Of a stretch of DNA of 20,742 bases, positions 14,401 through 20,742 are shown in pieces. Each line of letters begins with the position of its first letter. Within the stretch, counting starts at the first letter, position 1. Source of the stretch: JBEVNX01 sp040507895. GTDB lineage: Bacteria > Desulfobacterota > Binatia > JACPRU01. Under the pieces are notes generated by a model, which worked only from the letters and a program-made list of their open reading frames with translations, searched no databases and was not told the origin of the DNA. The position numbers and the translations under genes were made by a program. The stretch lies in NCBI GenBank assembly GCA_040507895.1, contig JBEVNX010000216.1, positions 1-20,742 of the forward strand, in the 5' to 3' direction.

Positions 14401-15975
14401 CTAGGCCCTGGCGAACCTGCGGTCGAGCTCATCGGCGACGGTCTCCGCGTCGCGGCCGGTATCGAGCAGGAAATGTCGCGCGGGCGGCTCGACGAGCGGC
14501 GCGGCGCTCTCGGTCCGCTGGCGGAGATACGTCTCTTCGGTCGCATCCGAAACATCGTCGCTGCGCGAGCGCAGACGCTCTCTCACCCGGTCCTCCGGCG
14601 CTCGGCACTCGACGAACACGACCGGCACGCCACGGGCGTCTCCGATCGCGGTCACCGCTCGACGGTGGGAGGCATCCCGAAACGTGGCGTCGAGCACGAC
14701 GCCCCTTCCGGAGCGCAGCAGATCGTCCGCCTGGCGTCCGAGCGTCTCGTAGGTGCGACGGGTGAAGTGCGCGCCGTAGACTGCGCGCGTGGTCTCTGCA
14801 TCGGGATGCGCGAAGCGAGGTAGGCCGGCCAAGTCTTTGCGCACGACGTCGGATCTCACGACCGGGAATCCAGTGACGTCGCCGAGCACTCGCGCGGCCG
14901 TCGATTTGCCGCTGCCGGAGAGCCCGCATACGATGATCAGCTCGGGGGATCTCGGCCCGCCGGCGAACCGCGCGGCGATCCGGAAGTAGCGCCGCGCGAG
15001 ATCGCGTGCCTGGCGCCGGCCCTCCGGTTCGACTTCGGCTTCCCGACTGCGCAAGCTCTCGACCTTGCCTCGCACTACGGCGCGGTAGCATTCGTAGAAC
15101 GGCAGAAGCTCGGTGATCTCGGCATCGCCGGAGGCTTTTGCGTAGGACGCCGCGAATGCGTCGGCGAGCAACGGGTGCCCGAGGAAGTCGAGGTCCATGG
15201 CGAGAAAAGCGATCTCCGAGGCCACGTCGATCGAGCGGAGCCCCTCACTGAACTCGATGCAGTCGAAGATCTCGAGGTGCGGGCTGAGGCACACGTGCTC
15301 GGCGCGCAGATCGCCGTGACCGTCGCGGATCCGTCCCTGTCGAACGCGGCGCCAAAGCCGCTCCGAGCCCTGTAGGAAGTAGGACTGCACATAGTCTTCG
15401 AGCACGGCGAGCCGCGATTCGGAGACGGTGTCACCCACAAAAGGCAAGCATTCGGAGAGGTTGGCTCGCACGGTCTTCTCGATTGTCGCCGGCAGACCGT
15501 ACGGGTTCCCTCGCTCCGGCGATCGCTCGTGGAACTCGGCGAGCTTGGCGGCTATCCGATCGAGGTCGGCGGTCCCCGCGGTGCCGCTCGCCAACCGTCG
15601 ATCGAGCATTTCGTCTTCCGGCAGCCGGCGCATGACCACGAGGCTGTCCTCGGCATCGCCGACGAGGTCGCCGACCGCACCGAGCTCGAAGCCGCCGCCG
15701 CTGCTACGGCGCACCAGCGCGACGCCGAGATACGTGGACGGCGCGAGCCTGCGGTTGAGCTCGACCTCGGCCAGGCACCACCGTCGGCGCAGCTCGCGGG
15801 TCGAGTAGTCGACGAACGGAAACCGGACCGGCTTTTTCAGCTTGTAGACGAAGTCTCCCGCGAGGAAGATCCAGGAAATGTGTGTCTGGCGCACCTCGAC
15901 CGTCGCCGCGTGGGGATAGAGCAAAGGATCGCCGAGCGCTCGCACGAGCGAGTCGTGCCGCGCGGTTCCTTCCAC
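14401..15975 (-). CDS. Bifunctional APH-like kinase / P-loop ATPase fusion
   Basis: 524 residues. The N-terminal half (about 20-335) is an aminoglycoside-phosphotransferase-like domain with HGDLRAEH (220-227) and DCIEF (238-242) at the catalytic-loop and metal positions. The C-terminal half (about 344-524) is a small P-loop kinase domain with GLSGSGKST (351-359) and VVLDATF (426-432), similar to the COG0645 ATPases. This two-domain arrangement is widespread in proteobacteria, but its substrate is unknown to me. The GTG start at 15975 is chosen because GAGG sits just upstream, 4 bases beyond the cytochrome gene's stop; the frame upstream of it is a shadow of that gene. No resistance function should be assumed. 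Confidence 0.85.
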   Translation of the reverse strand: MEGTARHDSLVRALGDPLLYPHAATVEVRQTHISWIFLAGDFVYKLKKPVRFPFVDYSTRELRRRWCLAEVELNRRLAPSTYLGVALVRRSSGGGFELGAVGDLVGDAEDSLVVMRRLPEDEMLDRRLASGTAGTADLDRIAAKLAEFHERSPERGNPYGLPATIEKTVRANLSECLPFVGDTVSESRLAVLEDYVQSYFLQGSERLWRRVRQGRIRDGHGDLRAEHVCLSPHLEIFDCIEFSEGLRSIDVASEIAFLAMDLDFLGHPLLADAFAASYAKASGDAEITELLPFYECYRAVVRGKVESLRSREAEVEPEGRRQARDLARRYFRIAARFAGGPRSPELIIVCGLSGSGKSTAARVLGDVTGFPVVRSDVVRKDLAGLPRFAHPDAETTRAVYGAHFTRRTYETLGRQADDLLRSGRGVVLDATFRDASHRRAVTAIGDARGVPVVFVECRAPEDRVRERLRSRSDDVSDATEETYLRQRTESAAPLVEPPARHFLLDTGRDAETVADELDRRFARA

Positions 15976-15979
15976 TTCC

Positions 15980-16372
15980 TCACTTCTCCTGCAACGAGCG
16001 GAGGTAGTCCACCAGTAGCTGTGATTGGAGGAGACCGGTGTACGTCTTGTAGGGCTGGCCCTCGAGCTCTTCGTCGAACACCGCGCCCCACACCGGCATC
16101 TCGCGCGGGCCGTGCGTGGCGACCTGGCGGCGGCCGTCGATGATGGCGAGCAGCGCTGCCTCGTCGAATCGGCCGCCGGCGCGCTTGGCGATCTTCGTGA
16201 GATCGGCAGGCGGCCTTTGCAGCGACGATGCGACCGGCCCATCTCCCTTCCCAGCGCTGCCGTGACATGACGCGCAGTAACGTTGGTACATCGCAGCGCC
16301 GCTCGGCGCCGAGCGCTCGCTGCAACCGCTCGCCAGCAACCAAGCCAGAACCATTCCCTTCCAACGATTCAC
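15980..16372 (-). CDS. Lipoprotein cytochrome c, class I
   Basis: 130 residues from a GTG with GAGGAG 8 bases upstream; ATG at codon 7 is an alternative. The N-terminus ends WLLASGC, a lipobox with C17 lipidated, so the protein is membrane-anchored facing the periplasm. The haem is bound by CASCH (33-37) with H37 as one axial ligand and M92 (PREMPVWG) the probable second. This is a one-haem electron carrier. It is translationally close to the kinase fusion gene downstream, with 4 bases between stop and start. No oxidase or donor enzyme is visible next to it, so its partners are unknown. Confidence 0.9.
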   Translation of the reverse strand: MNRWKGMVLAWLLASGCSERSAPSGAAMYQRYCASCHGSAGKGDGPVASSLQRPPADLTKIAKRAGGRFDEAALLAIIDGRRQVATHGPREMPVWGAVFDEELEGQPYKTYTGLLQSQLLVDYLRSLQEK

Positions 16373-16384
16373 CCGCTCGTCTCC

Positions 16385-16471
16385 TCACGGGACGCAGAGC
16401 ACGGCTCGCGATGCGCCCCGAAGGATTTTCGCCGCTGTGCTGCCCAAGAGCAATCGGTTGAGGCCCCGAGC
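16385..16471 (-). pseudogene. 3' remnant of a universal stress protein (UspA) gene
   Basis: In this frame the minus strand reads ARGLNRLLLGSTAAKILRG followed by ASRAVLCVP and a TGA at 16387-16385. This is the classic end of UspA-family proteins, where the glycine-rich ATP-binding segment G-L-x-R-x-L-L-G-S is followed by the terminal PVLVVP strand. The ~115 residues that should precede it are missing; upstream DNA instead encodes, in another frame, an avidin-like fragment. It lies between the CBS and cytochrome genes; CBS and Usp genes are often neighbours. Confidence 0.7.
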
Positions 16472-16658
16472 GGGAGAAGCTCACCACGAACGACAAAAGC
16501 TCCCCGGCGGCGAACCTGACCACCTCGAACTTCTCTTCGGCCTGCGGGAATCCGACGCCGGTGCGAAACGTACTGCGGAGCCTGCCGTCGGCCTTCACGG
16601 TGACGTCGAGCTCGGAGCCGTGCTCGTTCTACCATCGCCCGTTCATCGCGGTGTTCAT
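16472..16658 (-). pseudogene. Broken avidin/streptavidin-like gene (nonsense codon, missing 3' part)
   Basis: From ATG 16658 (GAGAGG about 10 bases upstream) the frame reads MNTAMNGRW, then TAG at 16631-16629, then NEHGSELDVTV, KADGRL, RSTFRTGVG and onward to LLSFVVSFSR. This lines up with the streptavidin start GTWYNQLGSTF...ADGALTGTYESAVG. The stop codon sits exactly where the conserved Tyr of WYN is expected, and TAC to TAG is a single change. The Asn and Ser that bind biotin (streptavidin N23 and S27) are present after the stop. The second half of the barrel is gone, replaced by the UspA remnant in another frame. The product would be nine residues, so I call it non-functional. Confidence 0.65.
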
Positions 16659-17123
16659 GTTCCATCCTCTCAGGCTGCCGGACGCTCGAGCGCCGACAGC
16701 AAGGCGACGAGCAGGTCTCCGCGTAAGAATGCCGACAAGCCGGTGATTCTCCACGATCGGCACGGCGCCGATGCGCTCGCGCCGCAGCATACGAGCCGCA
16801 GCGCCGAGCGAGGCTTCGGGTCCGAGCGTGATTGGGTTGGCGGTCATCACCATCTCGACCGAGACCTCCTCCGGGCTGGTGAACGTGCGGCGCCCGGAGC
16901 GCGTCTCGTTGCGGATCACGTCGATCACCGAGGGAAAGGCGTCGCGAAGATCGCGATCCGTGACGATACCGACCAGACGATCATCCGCGACGACGGCCAG
17001 CTGGTTGATGCGGTAGTCCTCGAGCAGCTGGCGCGCACGGGCCGCGGTATCGAGCGGCTTGATGCTCCGCGCCGGGCTCATCCAGCTACGGACCTTCGCC
17101 GGATCCCCGGATGCCTTGTTCAT
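16629..17123 (-). CDS. CBS-domain-pair protein with a frameshift near the 3' end
   Basis: The start at 17123 is set by the strong ribosome site AGGAGGAA at 17134-17127. Two CBS motifs follow: about 12-62 (SWMSP, then LVGIVTDRDLR) and about 90-137 (MVMTANPITL, then LVGILT). CBS pairs bind adenine nucleotides and act as energy or redox sensors. After T134, near base 16720, the current frame turns into Arg-rich sequence and runs to TAG 16629. One frame over, it continues naturally as GDLLVALLSALERPAA with a TGA at 16672-16670. Two missing bases (a CG from a CGCG run) or one extra would explain it. The fold is nearly complete, so the protein may still work with an altered tail. Confidence 0.8.
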   Translation of the reverse strand: MNKASGDPAKVRSWMSPARSIKPLDTAARARQLLEDYRINQLAVVADDRLVGIVTDRDLRDAFPSVIDVIRNETRSGRRTFTSPEEVSVEMVMTANPITLGPEASLGAAARMLRRERIGAVPIVENHRLVGILTRRPARRLAVGARASGSLRGWNMNTAMNGRW

Positions 17124-17126
17124 CGG

Positions 17127-17134
17127 TTCCTCCT
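17127..17134 (-). promoter_or_regulatory. Strong Shine-Dalgarno site of the CBS gene
   Basis: AGGAGGAA on the minus strand, three bases from the ATG at 17123. It decides this start against the in-frame ATG at 17174. Confidence 0.75.
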
Positions 17135-17413
17135 CGTTCGCTTCGCCGTCGAGCAGTTGGCGGCTCTGCGACACGACGCACGCAAGGAGTCTGCCATCGC
17201 AGATGACCTGTACGATCGCGCTCGGGTGCCGAATCTGAGAAAAACGCGGCGAGATTTCTCGCCACCGGGAAGCGACCTGATCCGCGCACCTCGTGCCGGC
17301 TGCGTAACCCTGCGCTTGGGAAATCGTCGAGTTGCGGAGTGTCGCCTGCCCTGCGCGGAAACAATCCCGCGGGCGAGGCAGCGTCTAACAGGTGGTATGG
17401 AAACTGCTTTTCC
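17135..17413. other. Divergent intergenic region between the CBS and ferritin-like genes
   Basis: About 280 bases without a gene. A plus-strand frame is open throughout but has no motif and no ribosome site. It must hold the promoters of both flanking genes; I cannot place their boxes with confidence. A 16-base near-palindrome lies at 17248-17263. Confidence 0.5.
17248..17263. promoter_or_regulatory. Palindrome in the CBS/ferritin-like divergent region, possible operator
   Basis: GGCGAGA-TT-TCTCGCC is a perfect 7-2-7 inverted repeat, 125 bases from the CBS start and 161 from the ferritin-like start. The two-base centre makes protein binding more likely than an RNA hairpin. Confidence 0.3.
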
Positions 17414-17423
17414 GGGAGGCGTC

Positions 17424-17951
17424 ATGAAACTCTGCGAGATCATCGGGCACTGCGCCGGCATCGAGCGCACCATCGCCGAGATCTATGCGAGCTTCGCCGA
17501 GCGATGGCCGCAACCGCCGTTCGGTCCGGTGTGGCGGGAGCTGGCGAACGAGGAGCTCGGACACGGCGCATTGCTCGACAATGCCGCGCGCCTTCCCGCC
17601 GCAGGGCGCAAGGACGCCTCGATCGACGCCGCGAAGCTCGGAGCGATCCGCGAGCGCGTAGTGCAAAGCTTCCCGAAGCGCACGACCACGCTCGAGCAAG
17701 CACTCGACACGGCCCTCGACCTCGAGGAGCTCGAGCTCGACAACATCTACCGGAGGCTCCTCGCGCTCACCACCGACGACTCCCGAATGTCGTCCACCTT
17801 CCGCACCGCCCTCGGCCAGTACAGCCATCACGAGGAGCGCCTGCTTGCCGCGATCGACGAGCACGCAAAGGATCCGGCGCTGCTCGAGCGCGCGGCACAG
17901 GTTCGCAGCCGCCTGCTCCGCCGCGGCAGCGGCGGGACGAAAGGGACCTGA
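17424..17951 (+). CDS. Ferritin-like/rubrerythrin-type four-helix protein
   Basis: 175 residues. ATG 17424 is preferred over ATG 17397 because GGGAGG ends 4 bases before it; a far longer open frame upstream is not coding. Helix 1 has E14 and E19, helix 2 has EELGH (43-47, an ExxH pair), helix 3 has LEELELDNIY (100-109), and helix 4 has HHEER (135-139). This spacing fits a ferritin-like di-iron or degenerate di-iron bundle, with possible roles in peroxide or iron handling. No rubredoxin-type CxxC module is attached. The C-terminus ends in a basic Ser/Gly tail. Iron binding is inferred from the residues and is not certain, since one ExxH pair is incomplete. Confidence 0.75.
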   Translation: MKLCEIIGHCAGIERTIAEIYASFAERWPQPPFGPVWRELANEELGHGALLDNAARLPAAGRKDASIDAAKLGAIRERVVQSFPKRTTTLEQALDTALDLEELELDNIYRRLLALTTDDSRMSSTFRTALGQYSHHEERLLAAIDEHAKDPALLERAAQVRSRLLRRGSGGTKGT

Positions 17952-18037
17952 GAGGTCACGAGCTCCGACCGCGGCCCAGCCTGCGCCGGTCGCCTCGGGG
18001 ACGGCACGGTTCACGGGCGTCGAGATCACCAGGTCGC

Positions 18038-18052
18038 TCGCGGCACGCGAGA
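18038..18052. terminator. Hairpin between convergent genes, weak terminator candidate
   Basis: CTCGCG-GCA-CGCGAG lies in the 120-base gap between the ends of the ferritin-like and LysM genes. It has no T-run. Confidence 0.25.
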
Positions 18053-18071
18053 ACGGCCGTGCTTCGATCGA

Positions 18072-18563
18072 TCACTTCGGGCCGATGATCGGGGGAGGCG
18101 CCTCGGCCGGTTCCGCAGCGGGCAAAGACTCCTCTGAACCCGAGCCCGAGTCCTCGGACGAAGCCGGACCCTCCTCGAGTGTCGTCGGCGGAGGGCTTTT
18201 CGATTTTGCAGTCTTCGAACGCCCGGTCGATCCCGAGGTCGCCTTCTTCTTCGGCGCGGGCATCGGGTCCGTGCGGACGATGAGGTGGCGGGGTATCTTC
18301 ACCTCGCGTCCGACCTCGAGCTTCGCGCAGCACTGCGTGAGGTCGGGGTTCACCGGCTTGGTGAGGATCTGCCAGTTGCCGTACTTGCCCGTGTACCAGC
18401 GGGCGACGTCTCCCAGCGTCTCGCCGTCGTGCTCGACGCGGTAGACGAAAAACGGATCGGGTGCGGGCGGCGGAGGAGGTGCGGGCGGCGCAGGAGGTGG
18501 AGCAGGCTCCTTCGCACAGCCGACCAACAGAACGAGCGCGCATAGCAGAACCAGCCTTCTCAT
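18072..18563 (-). CDS. LysM-domain lipoprotein
   Basis: 163 residues; the start at 18563 is supported by GGGAGG at 18576-18571. The signal peptide ends LLVGC with C16 lipidated. A proline/alanine-rich spacer (about 20-36) leads to one LysM-like unit at 41-91 (YRVEHDGETLGDVARWYTGK at its start, REVKIP at its end), a fold that binds the glycan strands of peptidoglycan. The tail (about 105-163) is low complexity: Lys/Ser-rich, then Ser/Glu/Pro-rich. Two adjacent cysteines (CC, 78-79) within the LysM unit are unusual. It probably tethers or organises cell-wall-associated complexes. It follows the antiporter gene by 112 bases on the same strand. Confidence 0.82.
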   Translation of the reverse strand: MRRLVLLCALVLLVGCAKEPAPPPAPPAPPPPPAPDPFFVYRVEHDGETLGDVARWYTGKYGNWQILTKPVNPDLTQCCAKLEVGREVKIPRHLIVRTDPMPAPKKKATSGSTGRSKTAKSKSPPPTTLEEGPASSEDSGSGSEESLPAAEPAEAPPPIIGPK

Positions 18564-18675
18564 GACCCTACCTCCCGCCCGGGCCGCCACGCGCGGCGCG
18601 GGCACCCCAAGTTCCGCTGACTCACTCCATTCTGCCAGCGACGGAGCCCAAATGGGAAGAATTCGCTGTCGTCCG

Positions 18676-20709
18676 TCATCCCAGAGCGCGCGACCCCAGA
18701 ACCTCGAGCTCGCGCAGCGCGCTCGCCACCTGATCGGCGGAGCCGAGGAGCACGAGGACATCTCCGGGAAGAATCTCGAGGCCGGGCTCGGGATTCACGA
18801 TGGACGCTTCATCGCGAAACACCGCGGCGATCGTCGCGCCCGTGCGCTGGCGAAGTCCGAGGTCTCGGATCGAACGATTGCAGGCGGTTGGGTGAAACGG
18901 AACGACGAAATCCTCGACCACGACCTCGAACGGATATTTGGCGGAGACGAGCTCGACGAGCTCGTCCCGCACCGCCAGGCTTTGCGCGGTTGGTTCGGCG
19001 CTGGAAAGGATGTTCCGCAACACCGCCTCCGCCCGCGCGTGGACGTCGCCCACCGAGCGCCAAAAGAAAACCGCGGCCAGCGAGACGACCGACACCGCGA
19101 CGAGCAGCGGCAAGCCGACCGGCAGGATCGGGGACGCGAGCGCCAAAAACACGGCGCCACTCGCGATCAGAAAGCCGAATCGTATGGTCTCGACGAGAAC
19201 TCTGGCCGAGCCGCCTTCGGCCGCCGCGCCGAGTAGCCCTCTCGCGAGAAGCCCGCCGGCGTGCCACACGCCGGCAAGCGCGGGCAAGCTGGCGAGACCA
19301 CAGACCGACCACAGCAGCACTTCGACGTCGTGTGGAAACACGAGTGACCGTACGCGGTGCCCGGCCGCGAGCCGACGCCCGAAGTCCGCCACCACGAGGA
19401 GCGCCACCACGAGCGCGATCGAGACGAAGCCGCGCACCAGCGCACGGCGAACGTCGCGCGAGAACCACGAGGCCTTGGCGCGGTTCTTCCGGATCCTTTC
19501 ACGATAGAACGCGGCGAGCGCACGCAGGCGCGGCGGCACGAAAGGTTCGAGCCGTGTCGCGAGCCAATCCGTGCCGCGGATCTGATACGGGGTCGACAGC
19601 GTCGTCACCGCCGACACGGCGACCGTCAGCGGGTAGAGCGCATCGGAAACCACGCCGGCTTGTTTCCCGAGAGTTGCGATGATGAAGGAGAATTCGCCGA
19701 TCTGGCCGAGGGCCATGCCAACCCGGAGCGCCGTGCGAGGACCGTACCCGCAAGCGACCGTCGCGGCCGAGCAGGCGAAGACTTTGCCGACGACCGTCAG
19801 CAGAGCGAGCCCGAGGACGAGCGGCGCGTGCGCAGCGATCACGCGGGGATCGATCTGCATGCCGACCGCTACGAAAAAGATCGCCGAGAACATGTCGCGG
19901 ATACTCTCGATACTCTCCTCGATCCGACGAACGTGTCGTGTCTCGGCCATCACCGCGCCGGCGAGAAACGCGCCGAGCGCGGGCGAGAACCCGAGCTCGC
20001 GGGCGAGGATGGCCGAGCCGAAGCAGAGCGCGAGGACCGTAATGGTGAGCACCTCGCGCGCCGGGATGCGCTCGACGATCGCAAGCAGGCGCGGAACCAG
20101 CAGAAGGCCGATCACGATCGTGGTCACGACGAACAGCGTGACGGCGCCGAGCACGAGCAGCGCCTGACCGACTGCCACCTCGCCGGCGCGCGCGAGCGAG
20201 GAAAGCAGCGCGAGCATTACGATCGCGCCGAGATCCTCGACGATGAGTATCCCCATGACGATGCGGGCGTACTCCTCCCTCGTCTGGCGCAGCTCCGCGA
20301 GCGCCTTGGCGATGATGGTCGTCGAGCTGATCGAAAGGATCGCTCCGAGGAAGACACTCTCGGTCGTTCCCCAGCCCGCGAGCCTCCCCGCGGAGAACCC
20401 GAGCCACACCATGACGGGAATCTCGAACGCGGCCCCGGCGACCGCCACGCCGCCCACGCGACGGAGCTTTCGCAAGCTGAACTCGAGGCCGATCCCGAAC
20501 AAGAGGAGTGTGACGCCAAGCTCGGCGAGCGTCTCGATCGAGTGGCCGTCGCGCACGAAGGCGAAGGGAGGCGTGTGTGGACCGATGATGACGCCAGCCA
20601 GTATGTAGCCGAGCACCACCGGCTGGCGCAGCTGGTGGAACAAGGCGGTCACGATCCCGCTCGTCACCATGACGACCGCCAGATCGCGGACGAGCGCGGA
20701 CTCGGTCAT
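18676..20709 (-). CDS. CPA2-family cation/proton antiporter with C-terminal TrkA-C domain
   Basis: 677 residues. The first ~380 form the KefB/Na-H-exchanger domain with about 12 hydrophobic segments. They include LGYILAGVIIGPHTP (33-47), the SISSTTIIAKAL stretch (126-137), the ion-site ED at 158-159 (LIVEDLGAIV) and ALGQIGEFSF (333-342). A second hydrophobic block (about 424-550, four segments) follows. A cytoplasmic TrkA-C/RCK-C domain ends the protein (about 596-672, with GLEILPGDVLVLLGS). There is no nucleotide-binding TrkA-N domain, unlike KefB/KefC, so regulation by NAD(H) or glutathione adducts is not expected through that route. It should exchange K+ or Na+ for H+ across the inner membrane. 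The ATG at 20709 begins a standard family N-terminus. Confidence 0.9.
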   Translation of the reverse strand: MTESALVRDLAVVMVTSGIVTALFHQLRQPVVLGYILAGVIIGPHTPPFAFVRDGHSIETLAELGVTLLLFGIGLEFSLRKLRRVGGVAVAGAAFEIPVMVWLGFSAGRLAGWGTTESVFLGAILSISSTTIIAKALAELRQTREEYARIVMGILIVEDLGAIVMLALLSSLARAGEVAVGQALLVLGAVTLFVVTTIVIGLLLVPRLLAIVERIPAREVLTITVLALCFGSAILARELGFSPALGAFLAGAVMAETRHVRRIEESIESIRDMFSAIFFVAVGMQIDPRVIAAHAPLVLGLALLTVVGKVFACSAATVACGYGPRTALRVGMALGQIGEFSFIIATLGKQAGVVSDALYPLTVAVSAVTTLSTPYQIRGTDWLATRLEPFVPPRLRALAAFYRERIRKNRAKASWFSRDVRRALVRGFVSIALVVALLVVADFGRRLAAGHRVRSLVFPHDVEVLLWSVCGLASLPALAGVWHAGGLLARGLLGAAAEGGSARVLVETIRFGFLIASGAVFLALASPILPVGLPLLVAVSVVSLAAVFFWRSVGDVHARAEAVLRNILSSAEPTAQSLAVRDELVELVSAKYPFEVVVEDFVVPFHPTACNRSIRDLGLRQRTGATIAAVFRDEASIVNPEPGLEILPGDVLVLLGSADQVASALRELEVLGSRALG

Positions 20710-20742
20710 CTCCGAGATCCCTCGGGCTTGCTGCAGAAAGGG

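Noticed and set aside
14401..15975. Aminoglycoside resistance gene
   Set aside because: Only the APH fold is shared; the fusion to a P-loop kinase marks a widespread non-resistance family.
16629..16631. Possible read-through or recoding of TAG in the avidin-like gene
   Set aside because: The downstream frame loses the barrel's second half and runs into a UspA fragment in another frame, so read-through would not give a complete protein.
16369..16665. 98-codon minus-strand frame between the CBS and cytochrome genes
   Set aside because: Arg-rich third frame through the same DNA that carries the avidin-like and UspA remnants; the remnants match known families, this frame does not.
16437..17423. 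Long upstream extension of the ferritin-like frame
   Set aside because: Low-information sequence running over the CBS gene; the Shine-Dalgarno site and domain start favour 17424.
1..20742. CRISPR arrays, tRNA, rRNA, insertion sequences, toxin-antitoxin pairs
   Set aside because: None seen: no short regular repeats, cloverleaf-like gene, transposase motif or small paired genes with recognisable toxin families.

Overview
This window is chromosomal DNA of a GC-rich, Gram-negative-type bacterium. Two lipoproteins, a lipoprotein cytochrome c, a MsbA-type exporter and a KefB-type antiporter all point to an envelope with a periplasm. The codon use, the VAT1-like and long-chain-alcohol-oxidase-like enzymes and the many fusion proteins would suit a soil or environmental proteobacterium-like lineage, but no marker gene fixes the phylum. 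I found no rRNA, tRNA, CRISPR array, transposase or integrase.

Layout. 1-6285 (plus strand): the 3' end of a lipocalin/CrtC-like gene, a VAT1-type quinone oxidoreductase, a roughly 1 kb segment of different character bounded by a perfect 32-bp direct repeat and carrying a small zinc-ribbon gene, a two-gene GMC (long-chain alcohol) oxidase, a VKOR-DsbA disulfide-forming fusion, and a small proline-rich lipoprotein. 6325-13817 (minus strand): a tight, partly overlapping operon transcribed leftward. It encodes a glycoside hydrolase-GT2 fusion, an ABC exporter, two tandem paralogous GT-B-like proteins and an enoyl-CoA hydratase. 13955-14347 (plus): a VOC/glyoxalase-fold protein, divergent from the operon. 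14401-17123 (minus): an APH-like/P-loop kinase fusion, a lipoprotein cytochrome c, a short stretch of broken genes (an avidin-like 5' part joined to a universal-stress-protein 3' end) and a CBS-domain gene with a frameshift near its end. 17424-17951 (plus): a ferritin-like helical protein. 18072-20709 (minus): a LysM lipoprotein and a CPA2 cation/proton antiporter with a TrkA-C tail.

How the genes work together. The strongest candidate for an under-described system is the operon at 7119-13817. A membrane GT2 with its own clan GH-A hydrolase domain could build and trim a glycan, the two GT-B-like proteins could add further sugars, and the MsbA/NdvA-type exporter could move the product or its lipid-linked form across the inner membrane. 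This role is inferred from domains and gene order only. The left-hand genes are redox and lipid-alcohol enzymes plus a periplasmic disulfide enzyme. The 14.4-17.4 kb block resembles a stress gene set (CBS, Usp remnant, ferritin-like, cytochrome) that is partly decaying.

The most informative structural oddities are the 32-bp repeat that duplicates the 3' end of the oxidoreductase gene, and the chimeric avidin-like/Usp remnant, which has a nonsense codon exactly at the conserved Trp-Tyr-Asn motif.
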